DNA from: Pusillimonas sp. | GTDB taxonomy: Bacteria; Pseudomonadota; Gammaproteobacteria; Burkholderiales; Burkholderiaceae_B | Direction of reading: 5' to 3' | Length of the DNA stretch: 63,685 bases | Assembly (NCBI RefSeq): GCF_029263785.1 | Contig: NZ_JAJUFE010000011.1 | Coordinates: 1-63,685 of the forward strand | Shown here: positions 49,181 to 59,500 of the stretch, piece by piece | Layout of the letters: each line of letters opens with the position of its first letter | Position numbering within the stretch: position 1 is the stretch's first letter | Notes under the pieces: model-generated | Told to the model about the DNA's origin: nothing | Seen by the model: the letters and a program-made list of their open reading frames with translations, nothing else | The model's database searches: none | Position numbers and translations under genes: made by a program

Positions 49181-49699
49181 TTACCCCAGAATTTCTTCGA
49201 CCGACTTGCCACGCTTGGCAGCGATATCGGCCGGCGTCGAGCATGCCCGCAAGCCGTTAAGCGTGGCGCGGACCATGTTGTACGGGTTGCTGGAACCGAG
49301 GCTCTTGGCCACGACGTTGCGAACGCCCATGACTTCGAAGATAGCGCGCATCGGGCCACCAGCGATAACGCCGGTACCTTCGGCCGCCGGCGAAATCAGG
49401 ACGGTAGCTGCACCGTGCTTGCCAACAACGCTGTGATGCAGTGTACCGTTCTTGAGAGGCACCTTGTACAGACCACGACGGGCCTGTTCCATGGCTTTCT
49501 GAACGGCAACGGGTACTTCGCGTGCTTTGCCCTTACCCATGCCGATGCGGCCATCACCGTCACCGACCACGGTCAGCGCAGCGAAGCTCATGGTGCGACC
49601 ACCCTTGACCACTTTGCTGACGCGGTTGACCGCAATCATTTTTTCGCGCATGCCGTCGTCGTTTTCTTTCTCGACGTGCTTACCTTGTGCTTTAGCCAT
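49181..49699 (-). CDS. rpsE: 30S ribosomal protein S5
   Basis: 172 residues. The N-terminal dsRBD-like part ([20 protein letters not shown]) and C-terminal part ([22 protein letters not shown]-like segment) are conserved. Lies 3 bp upstream of rpmD. Confidence 0.98.
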   Translation of the reverse strand: MAKAQGKHVEKENDDGMREKMIAVNRVSKVVKGGRTMSFAALTVVGDGDGRIGMGKGKAREVPVAVQKAMEQARRGLYKVPLKNGTLHHSVVGKHGAATVLISPAAEGTGVIAGGPMRAIFEVMGVRNVVAKSLGSSNPYNMVRATLNGLRACSTPADIAAKRGKSVEEILG

Positions 49700-49712
49700 T
49701 TGATAATCCTTC

Positions 49713-50078
49713 TTAGAACTTCAGGCCGGCTTCGCGCGCGGCTTCGGCCAGCGCCTTGACGCGGCCATGGTAACGGAAGCCCGAACGGTCGAAGGCGACC
49801 TGTTCGATACCGGCAGCCTTGGCTTTCTCGGCCACGCGCTTGCCTACCAGACCAGCGGCGGCAACGTTGGCGCCGTGAGTGTTCTGGCTCGCGAGTTCTT
49901 TGCGAACCTCGGGCTCGAGCGTGGAAGCGCTGACGAGCACACGATCGCCTTCCGGCGAGATGATGTTCGCGTAAATGTGCTGATTCGAGCGGAATACCGA
50001 CAGGCGATGTACGCGCAGTTCGGTGATTTTCCGACGGGTCGATATCGCACGACGCAAACGGGAGATTTTCTTGTCCAT
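49713..50078 (-). CDS. rplR: 50S ribosomal protein L18
   Basis: 121 residues with the basic 5S rRNA-binding N-terminus [16 protein letters not shown] and the C-terminal [21 protein letters not shown]. Confidence 0.98.
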   Translation of the reverse strand: MDKKISRLRRAISTRRKITELRVHRLSVFRSNQHIYANIISPEGDRVLVSASTLEPEVRKELASQNTHGANVAAAGLVGKRVAEKAKAAGIEQVAFDRSGFRYHGRVKALAEAAREAGLKF

Positions 50079-50099
50079 GATTCGTCCTTGCCTGCGCGC

Positions 50100-50633
50100 T
50101 TATTTCTTCTTGGTTTCTTTCATGATGACACGCTCGTCGGCATAACGCACGCCCTTGCCCTTATAAGGCTCGGGACGGCGATAGGCGCGGATTTCAGCCG
50201 CGACCTGACCAACTACCTGCTTGTCGGCGCCCTTGACCACGATTTCGGTGGGAGTGGGGCACTCGATTTTGATGCCTTCCGGCATTTCGTGCAGGATGTC
50301 ATGCGAGAAACCAAGTTGCAGTTTCAGCGCGTTGCCTTGTACCTGGGCGCGGAAGCCCACACCAACCAGGTTCAATTTACGCTCAAAGCCCTTGCTGACG
50401 CCGGTAACCATATTGTTGACCAGGGCGCGCAACGTACCCGACATGGCATGTGCATGGCGGGAATCGTTTGCTACGGAAAACGACAACTGGTCGTTCTCGA
50501 GCTTGATGTTGACGTCGCCGGTGAGCGACTGTGTCAGCGTGCCCAGAGGACCCTTGACGACGATCTGGTCGGCTTCGATCTTGGTTTCCACCCCTTTGGG
50601 CAGTTCGACCGGGTATTTTGCTATACGTGACAT
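50100..50633 (-). CDS. rplF: 50S ribosomal protein L6
   Basis: 177 residues from the ATG at 50633 ([16 protein letters not shown]). The conserved C-terminal motif [13 protein letters not shown] is present. The longer in-frame reading overlaps the rpsH end and is rejected. Confidence 0.98.
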   Translation of the reverse strand: MSRIAKYPVELPKGVETKIEADQIVVKGPLGTLTQSLTGDVNIKLENDQLSFSVANDSRHAHAMSGTLRALVNNMVTGVSKGFERKLNLVGVGFRAQVQGNALKLQLGFSHDILHEMPEGIKIECPTPTEIVVKGADKQVVGQVAAEIRAYRRPEPYKGKGVRYADERVIMKETKKK

Positions 50634-50643
50634 GTGGATCTCC

Positions 50644-51039
50644 TTATGCAACGTAGCACAACACTTCGCCGCCAACGCCGGTGGCGCGGGCCTTGCGATC
50701 GGTCATCACGCCACGAGGCGTGGAAACAATTGCCACACCCAGGCCGTTCATGACCTGTGGAATGGCGGAACGACCCTTGTAAATACGCAGACCGGGGCGC
50801 GAAACACGTTCGATGCGCTCGATGACCGGACGGCCGGCGTAGTACTTGAGGGTGATTTCGAGGACAGGCTTGGCCTTGTCGCCGACGATTTGATAGCTTT
50901 CGATATAGCCTTCGTCCTTAAGCACGGTAGCAATAGCTACCTTCAGCTTGGAGGAGGGCATGCTGACCGACGTTTTGTTGACTTGCTGCGCGTTACGCAC
51001 GCGGGTCAACATGTCGGCGATGGGATCGCTCATGCTCAT
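50644..51039 (-). CDS. rpsH: 30S ribosomal protein S8
   Basis: 131 residues ([18 protein letters not shown]). Conserved end [19 protein letters not shown]. In E. coli S8 represses the spc operon at the rplE start; no matching site was examined in detail here. Confidence 0.98.
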   Translation of the reverse strand: MSMSDPIADMLTRVRNAQQVNKTSVSMPSSKLKVAIATVLKDEGYIESYQIVGDKAKPVLEITLKYYAGRPVIERIERVSRPGLRIYKGRSAIPQVMNGLGVAIVSTPRGVMTDRKARATGVGGEVLCYVA

Positions 51040-51050
51040 GTGTATTTCTC

Positions 51051-51356
51051 CTACCAGCTAGCTTTGGTCATGCCCGGGACTTCGCCACGCAGCGCCATTT
51101 CGCGCAGCTTGTGACGGGTCAATCCGAACTTGCTGTAAACGCCGCGCGGACGACCGGTTACCGCACAACGGTTGCGCTGGCGGGTCGGGTTGGCGTTGCG
51201 AGGCAGTTGCTGCAATTGCAGACGAGCCTGGTAACGCTCTTCGTCGGACTTGGACTGATCGTTGATGATTGCTTTCAATGCGGCACGCTTGGGAGCGTAT
51301 TTGGCTGCCAATTTTGCACGCTTGATATCGCGATTGATGAGGGAAAGTTTAGCCAC
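51051..51356 (-). CDS. rpsN: 30S ribosomal protein S14
   Basis: 101 residues with a GTG start. The long form without zinc cysteines, ending [28 protein letters not shown]-like and [11 protein letters not shown]. Confidence 0.98.
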   Translation of the reverse strand: MAKLSLINRDIKRAKLAAKYAPKRAALKAIINDQSKSDEERYQARLQLQQLPRNANPTRQRNRCAVTGRPRGVYSKFGLTRHKLREMALRGEVPGMTKASW

Positions 51357-51367
51357 GTCATCGCCCC

Positions 51368-51907
51368 TTAGTTGCGAAACGGGAAGCTGAACGCTGACAA
51401 CAGCGCCTTGGCTTCTTCGTCGGTCTTGGCGGTGGTGGTGATGCTGATGTTCATACCACGAACCGCGTCGATCTTGTCGTATTCGATTTCAGGGAAAATG
51501 ATTTGCTCTTTAACCCCGATGTTGTAGTTACCGCGTCCATCGAATGCACGACCCGACACACCACGGAAGTCGCGGACGCGCGGCAGCGCGACAGCGATCA
51601 GGCGATCGAGGAATTCGTACATGCGGCGGCCACGCAGGGTGACCATGCAGCCGATGGGGTAGTCTTCGCGGATCTTGAAACCAGCGATCGACTTGCGGGT
51701 TTTGGTGATCACAGGCTTTTGGCCGGCGATCTTGGTCATGTCAGCGACAGCGTGCTCGATGACTTTTTTGTCGGCCACAGCCTCGGACACACCCATGTTG
51801 AGGGTGATCTTGCTGATGCGCGGCACTTCCATCACGCTTTTGTAGCCGAACTGAGACTGCAGGTCGGCGATGACCTTATTACGGTAAAACTCTTGTAAAC
51901 GAGCCAT
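51368..51907 (-). CDS. rplE: 50S ribosomal protein L5
   Basis: 179 residues. The 5S rRNA-binding signature [15 protein letters not shown] and the [16 protein letters not shown] end are typical L5. Confidence 0.98.
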   Translation of the reverse strand: MARLQEFYRNKVIADLQSQFGYKSVMEVPRISKITLNMGVSEAVADKKVIEHAVADMTKIAGQKPVITKTRKSIAGFKIREDYPIGCMVTLRGRRMYEFLDRLIAVALPRVRDFRGVSGRAFDGRGNYNIGVKEQIIFPEIEYDKIDAVRGMNISITTTAKTDEEAKALLSAFSFPFRN

Positions 51908-51919
51908 GTTGTTCGCCCC

Positions 51920-52240
51920 TTATGCCTTAGCGCCAACGACTGCGCCGCTGGAACGAAATACACGAACCTTGCGACCGTCGACTTCTTTGATACCCACGCG
52001 ATCGGCCTTGCCGGTTTCGGGGTTGAAGAGGGCCACGTTCGAAATGTGGATAGGCATGGTTTTGTCGATGATGCCGCCCTGTGTGCCGGCCATCGGATTC
52101 GCCTTGACGTGCTTCTTGACAACGTTGACGCCTTCGACCAGAACGTAGTCGGTGCCAACACGGCGCAGCACTGTGCCACGGCGGGCTTTATCGCGACCGG
52201 TCAATACGATGACCTCGTCACCTTTGCGAATTTTTTGCAT
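51920..52240 (-). CDS. rplX: 50S ribosomal protein L24
   Basis: 106 residues. KOW motif [19 protein letters not shown] near the N-terminus; an assembly-initiating 23S rRNA binder. Confidence 0.98.
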   Translation of the reverse strand: MQKIRKGDEVIVLTGRDKARRGTVLRRVGTDYVLVEGVNVVKKHVKANPMAGTQGGIIDKTMPIHISNVALFNPETGKADRVGIKEVDGRKVRVFRSSGAVVGAKA

Positions 52241-52249
52241 GATGGCTCC

Positions 52250-52618
52250 TTACAGCACTTCTGGAGCCAGGGACACGATCTTCATGAACTTTTCCGTGCG
52301 CAGCTCGCGCGTAACGGGTCCGAAGATGCGGGTGCCGATGGGTTCCAGTTTAGCGTTGAGCAAAACGGCGGCGTTACCACCAAACTTAATCAACGAGCCG
52401 TCTTTACGGCGCACGCCCTTAGCGGTACGAACCACTACTGCGTTGTAAATTTCGCCTTTCTTGACGCGTCCGCGCGGAGCCGCATCCTTGACGCTAACTT
52501 TGATCACGTCGCCGATCGCGGCATAACGGCGCTTCGAGCCGCCCAGCACCTTGATGCACATTACAGAACGCGCACCTGTGTTGTCGGCCACGTCCAGCGT
52601 GGTCTGCATTTGTATCAT
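52250..52618 (-). CDS. rplN: 50S ribosomal protein L14
   Basis: 122 residues ([19 protein letters not shown]). First gene of the spc block here; it is preceded by a promoter and a structured leader of about 200 nt rather than by rpsQ. Confidence 0.98.
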   Translation of the reverse strand: MIQMQTTLDVADNTGARSVMCIKVLGGSKRRYAAIGDVIKVSVKDAAPRGRVKKGEIYNAVVVRTAKGVRRKDGSLIKFGGNAAVLLNAKLEPIGTRIFGPVTRELRTEKFMKIVSLAPEVL

Positions 52619-52822
52619 GATTTTTCCTGTTCCAACTTAGCCAGGCTGATACCGAAGCATTTCGCCCGGCAATGCCGCCCAACCAGTTTTGGTCCCGTCA
52701 GATTTAAGGCTGGCCGCTTAAAAGCTGTTGTTTTAAGCCCTGCCAACCCAAAACCCTGGGTTGAAATCTGCCTATGGATACCCTGCGCCAAGGGGTGTTG
52801 CTTGGGGTTGACGCAAAGTAAG
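52619..52822 (-). other. Structured 5' leader of the spc/alpha ribosomal operon
   Basis: Three stem-loops lie between the predicted transcription start and rplN: 52785-52814 (GCGcCAAG...CTTGG.TTGaCGC), 52744-52763 (CAACCCA/TGGGTTG) and 52716-52738 (GCTTAAAA/TTTTAAGC, perfect 8 bp). No ORF of note. A leader this long and paired is a candidate for feedback control by a ribosomal protein, but no known site was recognised. Confidence 0.45.
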
Positions 52823-52828
52823 CTAAGT

Positions 52829-52857
52829 ATATTAGCGTATCCAGACGGCAATAGCAA
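52829..52857 (-). promoter_or_regulatory. Predicted sigma-70 promoter for the rplN operon
   Basis: On the minus strand TTGCTA (52857-52852), a 17-bp spacer and TAATAT (52834-52829) form a good promoter about 210 bp before rplN. It lies directly after the lapD-like gene, which has no visible terminator. Confidence 0.65.
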
Positions 52858-52882
52858 GGCCCCCTTCAACTATTTTATGCAA

Positions 52883-54811
52883 CTAGCGCGATGCCACCCA
52901 AAATTGGCACTCACGCAACAGTTTCTGCGCTTCATCGGTGGCGGGGGCGTCGGAGTAAGCGTTCATGCCCAACTGCGCGGCTGTTGCCGCCACGGCACGT
53001 AACAACTCGATCTTGCCCGCTTCGGCAGGATAAATGTCCAGCAGCGGGCCTGTCAGGCGCAGGTAATCGGCCTGGACCTGGTGCAAGCGGCCCAACGCTG
53101 CCGGCTCGGCATCGAGTCGGCGTATGCCGACCTTGGCGGATATTTTGCGTGCAGCCGCGCAAAACTGGGCTGCTTGCTCGGGGTTGGCCACCAAGCCATA
53201 GGCATCAATCTCGAAGACAAGATGCGTGGCCAGTTGGGGTGATTCCGCCAGCTCCTTGAATTTTTGTTCCAGACTGGGCCAGAACTCGGTTTGGCCAAGC
53301 GATGCCAGTGACACCCGCAAGACAAGATCCCGACTGTTCGCCCTGATCCAGTCTACTGCCAGTTCGATGGCTCGCAGATCAAAGTCGGCCGACATGCCCA
53401 GCCGCACCGCCACCGGCATGAATATCGTTCCCGCCAGCCATTCACTACCATCCCGCAACTGCAGGAAAGCATCGGACCTGTGCAGCAAAGCTCCATCGGG
53501 AGCCTGATACGAGACATCGTTGACGTGCAGATGCAGATCATCGTGTTCAAGTGCCTGCCCCAGAAGTTCGCGCCATGCTCCCTCACCCGGCCCGGCGTGT
53601 GCCAACAGACCATCTTGCTTGGGAACATACTCGACCTGGGCATGCCCCGCGCTTTCTGCCCGCATCAATCCGTAATCCAGCAGCCCCATGACCGTGGAAA
53701 CCGAATCACCCTCTGTATAGTCGGTAAGCGAAAACGCCCAGCGTGGCTGGCCTTCGGCCAAGCCCAGCCTCATATCCCTGAGGCGCCCGGCCAGTTCCTG
53801 GGTCAGGCCGATATCCTTCGGGCTGTTGCCGTTTGGCATCAATACTGCGAAGTCTGATCCGTTCAGCCTTGCCACCTGAATTTCGGGGTCTGTCTCTTGC
53901 GCCCAGCTCAGAGCCGTATGCGCTACACCGCGTAACCAATCATCCACCTCGCGCCGGGTGTTGGCAGCGTTCACGGCGCCGAGGTCGCGAATCCGCATCA
54001 TCAGCACGTGCCCCGAGCCATATTCCTGCTTCAGGGATCGCCCAAGCTGATTCAGAAAATATTTTCGATTGCCAAGGCCTGTGACCGGATCCTGGTTCAG
54101 CTCAAGAGTCAGTGACTCGATCTGGGCATCCATTTCGTCTACATTCGCGCGAACTCGCTGGCGCACCTGTGCGATTTCCCCGACCAGCGCATTGAGCTCG
54201 CGCAGCCCCTTGGACATTGGGGGTGCCTCGCCGTCCTGTGCGATGGCGCGGACCTGATTGGCGACCTGCTCGTTCAATACCCGACGAAGCCACCGCACGG
54301 ACAGGATCGCTACCAAAGCCCACAGCAGCCCCGCTGCAAGAACCAGGGTCACCTGCCCCAACGCGTTACGCCACAGGGATTCATAGGCATAACTGTTATT
54401 CCCGACAATTCCCAGCGTCCCGACCTGCTTCCAGCCATCCGAGACCACACGGGTCGCCATGACGGGCTCCAATGGCAACAAGGACCGAAACCACTGAGGA
54501 GCAGAGCCGGCATCCGCGGAAGGCGAGCGTCGCCGTTCAAACAGGACGTTGCCTTCGGTGTCGGTAAGAGTCACAGCCCTGAAACTGCCCGTGTCATAGA
54601 GCCCCATCAGCAATAGTTCGCGGACAATGGGATCCTGATTCGATGGCTGAGACAAGGTAATGGCCAGTGCCGTAGCGGCATTTTCGCTGGCGGTCCGCAC
54701 CTGCGCATCGAGGTAACTTCGAGCCGAGCTGATGCTGAATGCAAGCGTTCCAGCCACGATTACCATGACGGCCACCGTCACGCTGAGCAAAAGCTGTTTA
54801 AGCAAAGACAT
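52883..54811 (-). CDS. lapD: LapD-type inside-out c-di-GMP receptor
   Basis: 642 residues, close to Pseudomonas LapD length. Membrane helices at about 6-28 and 150-171 flank a periplasmic LapD/MoxY-type domain carrying GWKQ at 126-129, matching the conserved Trp loop that holds LapG. A HAMP (172-225) follows, then a GGDEF domain whose motif is only GSDF (318-321) and an EAL domain with DAF in place of EAL (447-449). Both enzymatic motifs are degenerate, as expected for a receptor. It lies 13 bp after the lapG-like gene. Confidence 0.92.
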   Translation of the reverse strand: MSLLKQLLLSVTVAVMVIVAGTLAFSISSARSYLDAQVRTASENAATALAITLSQPSNQDPIVRELLLMGLYDTGSFRAVTLTDTEGNVLFERRRSPSADAGSAPQWFRSLLPLEPVMATRVVSDGWKQVGTLGIVGNNSYAYESLWRNALGQVTLVLAAGLLWALVAILSVRWLRRVLNEQVANQVRAIAQDGEAPPMSKGLRELNALVGEIAQVRQRVRANVDEMDAQIESLTLELNQDPVTGLGNRKYFLNQLGRSLKQEYGSGHVLMMRIRDLGAVNAANTRREVDDWLRGVAHTALSWAQETDPEIQVARLNGSDFAVLMPNGNSPKDIGLTQELAGRLRDMRLGLAEGQPRWAFSLTDYTEGDSVSTVMGLLDYGLMRAESAGHAQVEYVPKQDGLLAHAGPGEGAWRELLGQALEHDDLHLHVNDVSYQAPDGALLHRSDAFLQLRDGSEWLAGTIFMPVAVRLGMSADFDLRAIELAVDWIRANSRDLVLRVSLASLGQTEFWPSLEQKFKELAESPQLATHLVFEIDAYGLVANPEQAAQFCAAARKISAKVGIRRLDAEPAALGRLHQVQADYLRLTGPLLDIYPAEAGKIELLRAVAATAAQLGMNAYSDAPATDEAQKLLRECQFWVASR

Positions 54812-54824
54812 GAGTGAGTTCCAT

Positions 54825-55523
54825 CTAAGGTTGTGTCCCCGAACTGTTTAATTCAATGCCTTCGGTGCGCATTCTGGTCAGCAGGTCCTGCCAACGGCTG
54901 ATGCTTTCTACCGAGCGCTGCTGGCCGGCCACGTAAATCCCCTGAGCATTGAAGCTGAAAACCGGTGTGAGATCCTTGCGCTGACTCGCCGGGAGAATAG
55001 ACGAAGTCAGACTGTCCAGGACAAGCGGTGTTGACGAGGGGGTTTCGTAATAGCCAAGCACCATATGGGCTATCGACTGCCCTCCCACTTTGGCCCTGAC
55101 ATAAATCAGGCGAAGCTTTTCCGGAGAGACTCCTAGCTGAAGCAACGTGAAGTACTTGCCAATCACGTAATCTTCGCAGTCGCCCGCCCTCTTGCCCAGC
55201 GACTCGAGTGGAGTCGCCCAGTAATCCGTCTGCCGCCATACATTAATGTCTTCCACCGAACGAACTGAGGAATTCCAGAATCGGTTGACCGCGCGCAGCT
55301 GTTCTGATGTGGCCAGGGGCCGCGTCGCCTCGATCATTCGCAACCACGAAGTGACGGCCTTGACGCCATTTTCGCCGTACTGCGCCCTGGCAACCTGAAG
55401 AAGACGGTCCTCGTTCAGCTGCACCGCGATGGCCGGCAAGCCTGCTGCCCATACCAACAGCGTGCCGGCCACGAGCAACGCCAGGCGGATACAGGCACGG
55501 CTGATAAACAGGTTCAAGGGCAT
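54825..55523 (-). CDS. lapG: LapG-type periplasmic cysteine protease
   Basis: 232 residues from the ATG at 55523, giving a clean signal peptide (cleavage near AIAV, residue 33). The transglutaminase-like triad is Cys116 (GDCEDY), His153 (SIAHMVLGYY) and Asp170 (LVLDS); spacings of 37 and 17 equal those of Pseudomonas LapG. Asp115 and Glu117 next to Cys116 match LapG calcium ligands. It cleaves the N-terminus of a LapA-type adhesin to release biofilm cells, held in check by LapD at high c-di-GMP. Confidence 0.94.
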   Translation of the reverse strand: MPLNLFISRACIRLALLVAGTLLVWAAGLPAIAVQLNEDRLLQVARAQYGENGVKAVTSWLRMIEATRPLATSEQLRAVNRFWNSSVRSVEDINVWRQTDYWATPLESLGKRAGDCEDYVIGKYFTLLQLGVSPEKLRLIYVRAKVGGQSIAHMVLGYYETPSSTPLVLDSLTSSILPASQRKDLTPVFSFNAQGIYVAGQQRSVESISRWQDLLTRMRTEGIELNSSGTQP

Positions 55524-55563
55524 TGCGGTGTTGTAAACAAACCCCACGGAAAACACAACAAGA

Positions 55564-56541
55564 TCATGAGCATTTCCCGGTAGTCCGTACCGTGTTCCAG
55601 ATCGCCGCGTCATGGCGATGGTCTCGCTGTGCCTTCTCTGGCCAACGATGACGTATCAACCCTTGTTCACGAGTGACCTGGTCTCCGAGGGTCTCAAGGC
55701 TTTCCAATACCTGCCGAATATATCCATGGCCCGGAACCTGTAGATCGAGTAAAACGGGACGCCCATCCCGATAACGATAGGCCCGCAGATGGTCAGGCAC
55801 ATCTATTACTGAGGGTTGTCGGTCACATAGCCTGATCAGGCCATACCATACGGAAACCGCGGAATACGAGCGAGTCCATAGTGCCTGGAGGTCGGAATCT
55901 TCTTCTGGAGGAGCCTGCGGTGCAACCACAGACTTACCCAATATTGTCTCTGACCATCGAGCCGAGCCTTCATAAAACCATGGTCGCTTGAACGGCGTGT
56001 AGCCATTTTGCACTTGATGGAAATATTCGTGAGCCGGAGTCAGATTGCCGCTGCGATACCTGGACGTTACTTCGATAATCAGCACGCATTCGCCCGTAGG
56101 CAGCCTTCGCACTTCATCAAACGCCCGGCCATTCAGGCGCTGCAGGTTTCGAAATCGAAGCAAGACATGACTGGCACCCTGTTCTCGATAGCGCGGGCTG
56201 TCCAGCGGAAGCCTAAAGCCAAGCAACGACAGCATTTCACGCAGCGCAACCAGCTGCGTTACCGCATCGGCAACGACATCCGGCACACCGTCATTCGCAG
56301 AGGCAGTGTCGGCCTCCAACACATGCTTTCCTTCGTTCGCGTACTGAACAATGAACTCATCCTTCCGATGCTCTGCCCATTTACCCTCGAGAACATTTAT
56401 GGGTCGACCGCAAGAACCTGCCAGGCTCTCGAAGCTGCACAGAGACAGAATCAGCACCAGGAGCACGGACACCAGGTTCACGACGACCGGCCGACTTTTT
56501 CCCGCCTTGAATTTTGTGTCGTCACGCGGTAAACAGTTCAT
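55564..56541 (-). CDS. Secreted HExxH (gluzincin-like) metalloprotease-like protein
   Basis: 325 residues from the ATG at 56541, supported by an ATGA overlap with the upstream fusion gene. A signal sequence runs over residues 17-41 (cleavage near SLA-GSC). HEYFHQVQNGY at 171-181 gives the zinc motif HEYFH, and YEGSARWSE supplies Glu191, the third ligand spacing of gluzincins. Cysteines occur at 44, 152, 239 and 324. No close named family was recognised. Coupling to the fusion enzyme and location before lapG suggest a periplasmic role in the same process. Confidence 0.78.
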   Translation of the reverse strand: MNCLPRDDTKFKAGKSRPVVVNLVSVLLVLILSLCSFESLAGSCGRPINVLEGKWAEHRKDEFIVQYANEGKHVLEADTASANDGVPDVVADAVTQLVALREMLSLLGFRLPLDSPRYREQGASHVLLRFRNLQRLNGRAFDEVRRLPTGECVLIIEVTSRYRSGNLTPAHEYFHQVQNGYTPFKRPWFYEGSARWSETILGKSVVAPQAPPEEDSDLQALWTRSYSAVSVWYGLIRLCDRQPSVIDVPDHLRAYRYRDGRPVLLDLQVPGHGYIRQVLESLETLGDQVTREQGLIRHRWPEKAQRDHRHDAAIWNTVRTTGKCS

Positions 56542-59500
56542 TGCCCAAGCATCCAGGATTCTGCCCTGAAATGCCGCAGAAGCTTTTCCACGACCTGATG
56601 CAGCCCCACACCGTGGGAGCTTTTTATCATCACCATGTCTCCGGCCCGTAGATTGCCCAATGCCCACTCGGTGACCAAGTCGGCAGACGCAAATGTCTCA
56701 ATCGGCAGGTCCGTCATTGTTCTCAACACGGGCGCAAGCTTCGCCATCAATGGTCCGCAGAGTACCAGCGTACCCAATGGTTGCTGTATTAGCAGATCGG
56801 CCAGTTCAGTGTGATACTTGTCTTGCCCAGAGCCTAGCTCCAACATGTCGCCCAAGATAAAAACCAGACGCCGGAACCGGCCCTTCTTGAATTGTGTATG
56901 GGCATTGTCAAAAGCGGCGCGCATTGACAAGGGGTTGGCGTTATAGCTTTCATCAATTAACGAAATCACCCCTCCCGGGCAAGGCAGCTGGTGGACTGTG
57001 CCGCGCCCCTTTACCGGGCGGAAAGTAGCAAAGCTGCCTATGGCAGACTTGATATCCAGGTCAAGGGCCGTTACCGCTGCGATACTCGCCATCGCATTCT
57101 GAACCATGTGCAACCCTCCGGCAGATATGAGAAAAGACAGATCGCCGACAGGCGTACTTACCGTAGCCGTACTTTTTTCTTCATCCCATTCCGACAGGCG
57201 AATGGACGCCTCAGGGTGTCGGCCGTATGTAATCAATCGCACGCGTTGTTCTTGCGCCGCCTGAACAAGCACATCAGCATGATCACTGTCCAAACAAACA
57301 ATGGCTACCCCATTATCGGGCAGCGCCCTGAAAATTCGAGCTTTTCTTCTGGCTACACGTAATGGCGAGCCGTTTGCTTCCAAGTGTCCCGGTCCTGCAT
57401 TGGTAATTATGGCGATATCGGGTCGCAGCAATCGAGCACTCGCATCAATAGTGCCCTGAGCCGTTTCCACAATATAAAAATCGGCGTCCCAAGGAACTGA
57501 TCGCAATACCCTTGCGATTCCTCCAGATAGATTTCCGTAGCCCTCGCGCAGTTGAACGTTGTACTTCAGAGAACGCAAAGTGCTGGCCAGCATTCTTGCC
57601 GTAGTCGTTTTTCCTGCGCTTCCTGTGATCGCGATTACCGACCCTTGAAATTGCGAGCGGGCAAAAAATGCAAAGTCCCGCAGGGCGGCCCGCGTATCCT
57701 CGACCTGGTAAATGGCTGCTTCGCTTGAAAGAATATCTTCAGGAAGCTCTTCGAGCTTTGACGAAGTAACAATTACGGACGGGACGGAGGACAATGAAGT
57801 AAACGTATCGGCGCTGATTGCGTGGTTGTTGGTGCTATTGGACAGGACAACGGCACAACCAGGACGATATTGATTACGCCTGGTGATAACGCCAGTTGCA
57901 ACCATTGATACGTCTGGCCGCCGGAGCCACATTCCACTTGTTGCCAACTCGAAACTTCGTGCTGTCCAAAGCAAAACCGGGTCGTCGCCCGGAAAAAATG
58001 TCAGGTGCCAGGGTTCGGAAACATATTCCCAACAAAATCCAAATCGGAGCGCATTGGCCAATAGCCAATCTTTCTCTTTACCCGTGCGGGTCAGGTGAAC
58101 ATCGATTGAAAGACCCCATCCGTGATTTGATCTTCCTGGAACCGCAGCCAAGGCAACACCAGGCTTGAGTTTCCAATAGGAACCGCCCCAGAGAATCGCA
58201 TCTTTATCAACAGCAGAACAGGGCTGGTATCGCGAGCGAAAAAAATTTTCCTGAACCTCCAGATTACGGTATGTTCCCCCAGTACTGGTCGGAGTCAGTA
58301 TCACACCATCAGCAAGTGCCGCTTTACGCATCGCGTTCCACTGTCTGGCAACTGGTGCCAGCAACGTCCCACCCCGGACCGGTACCAGAAGCGAGTCGTC
58401 CAATTGACCGTTCTTCTGGCTTTTCAGGCGCTTGGGCAACCTGATTTCGCGAAACACGAGACCAGTCGCCGCCTTGCCTGTCGTAAGCCTGACACACGTT
58501 TCGTTGCTGGTGTGCGTCTTCTGCGAGTCGCCATCAGGGCCAAGAAGACTCTTACTGTTCAGAAAACTGCCAGCCGGGAAGCTGCGGGATTTCAATAGCA
58601 GCGTCTGATGAAACTCTACCTTGGCATCCGTTGCAGCGTCCAGGCAACCCTTCATACCGGGGTAGCTGTTGACCTCGAATAAATAAATCTCGCCTTTGGC
58701 AACTCCAAAATCACAACCCAAAGCATCTATCAAAAACGGATACTGTTCTTGCAGTACTTCTGCAATAGCCAGTGCTGCATCTTCCAGTTGAGCCGATATT
58801 TCACGAGCCTGTTGTGAGGGATACAGTGTGTCCAAGAAGGATGCCGCATCTAAGGCCACCCCCCCTGTTGCAAGGTTGGACGTCACTCCATTTGCGCCCT
58901 GTCTGGCATAAGCACGAGCGACTCGCCACCTTCCCTGGTCTGACCGAAACAGCGCGACGCGGATGTCGAAAGCATTACCCGATGAGTCGACCGAGGGTAC
59001 ATAGCGCTGTACGAGCCACAACGATGCTTTGCGAGCGCCCAGAAACTCATCAAACTCCGGTGCGCGCAGTACCTCGCGAGTTCCTCCACCAACAACCTCT
59101 ACGTTCCCCTCTTTAGTGCCACGTAGCAGGAACACATTTCGGCCGCGATTGGAACGGACCGGCTTGATTACTGCTACACCATATTCGTCCAGAAAGCGCT
59201 GGACACTTGCGGGACCGAGTTCGGCAGACTCAATGACAAACGGCGCGCTGCGCTTATCATTGGCCAAAATCGGCAAGGTAACGTTCTTTCCGCCCAGTTT
59301 ATGGCATGTCAGGTATGCAAAGCCGCTTAACCTTTCGAACCACGCGCGTTCTTTTGCATTACGCGGCGGAGCATTATCAATGACACTTGGCAGAGGATAT
59401 ATGCCCTGCACCCATGTTCCTCGTTCATACCGGTAACCCGCCAACCCATCGGGCTCGACATGCTGATTTCGATAAGAAAGGTAAATAACCGACAGGCCCT

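Noticed and set aside
52883-54811. Active diguanylate cyclase/phosphodiesterase
   Set aside because: GGDEF is reduced to GSDF and EAL to DAF, so catalysis is unlikely.
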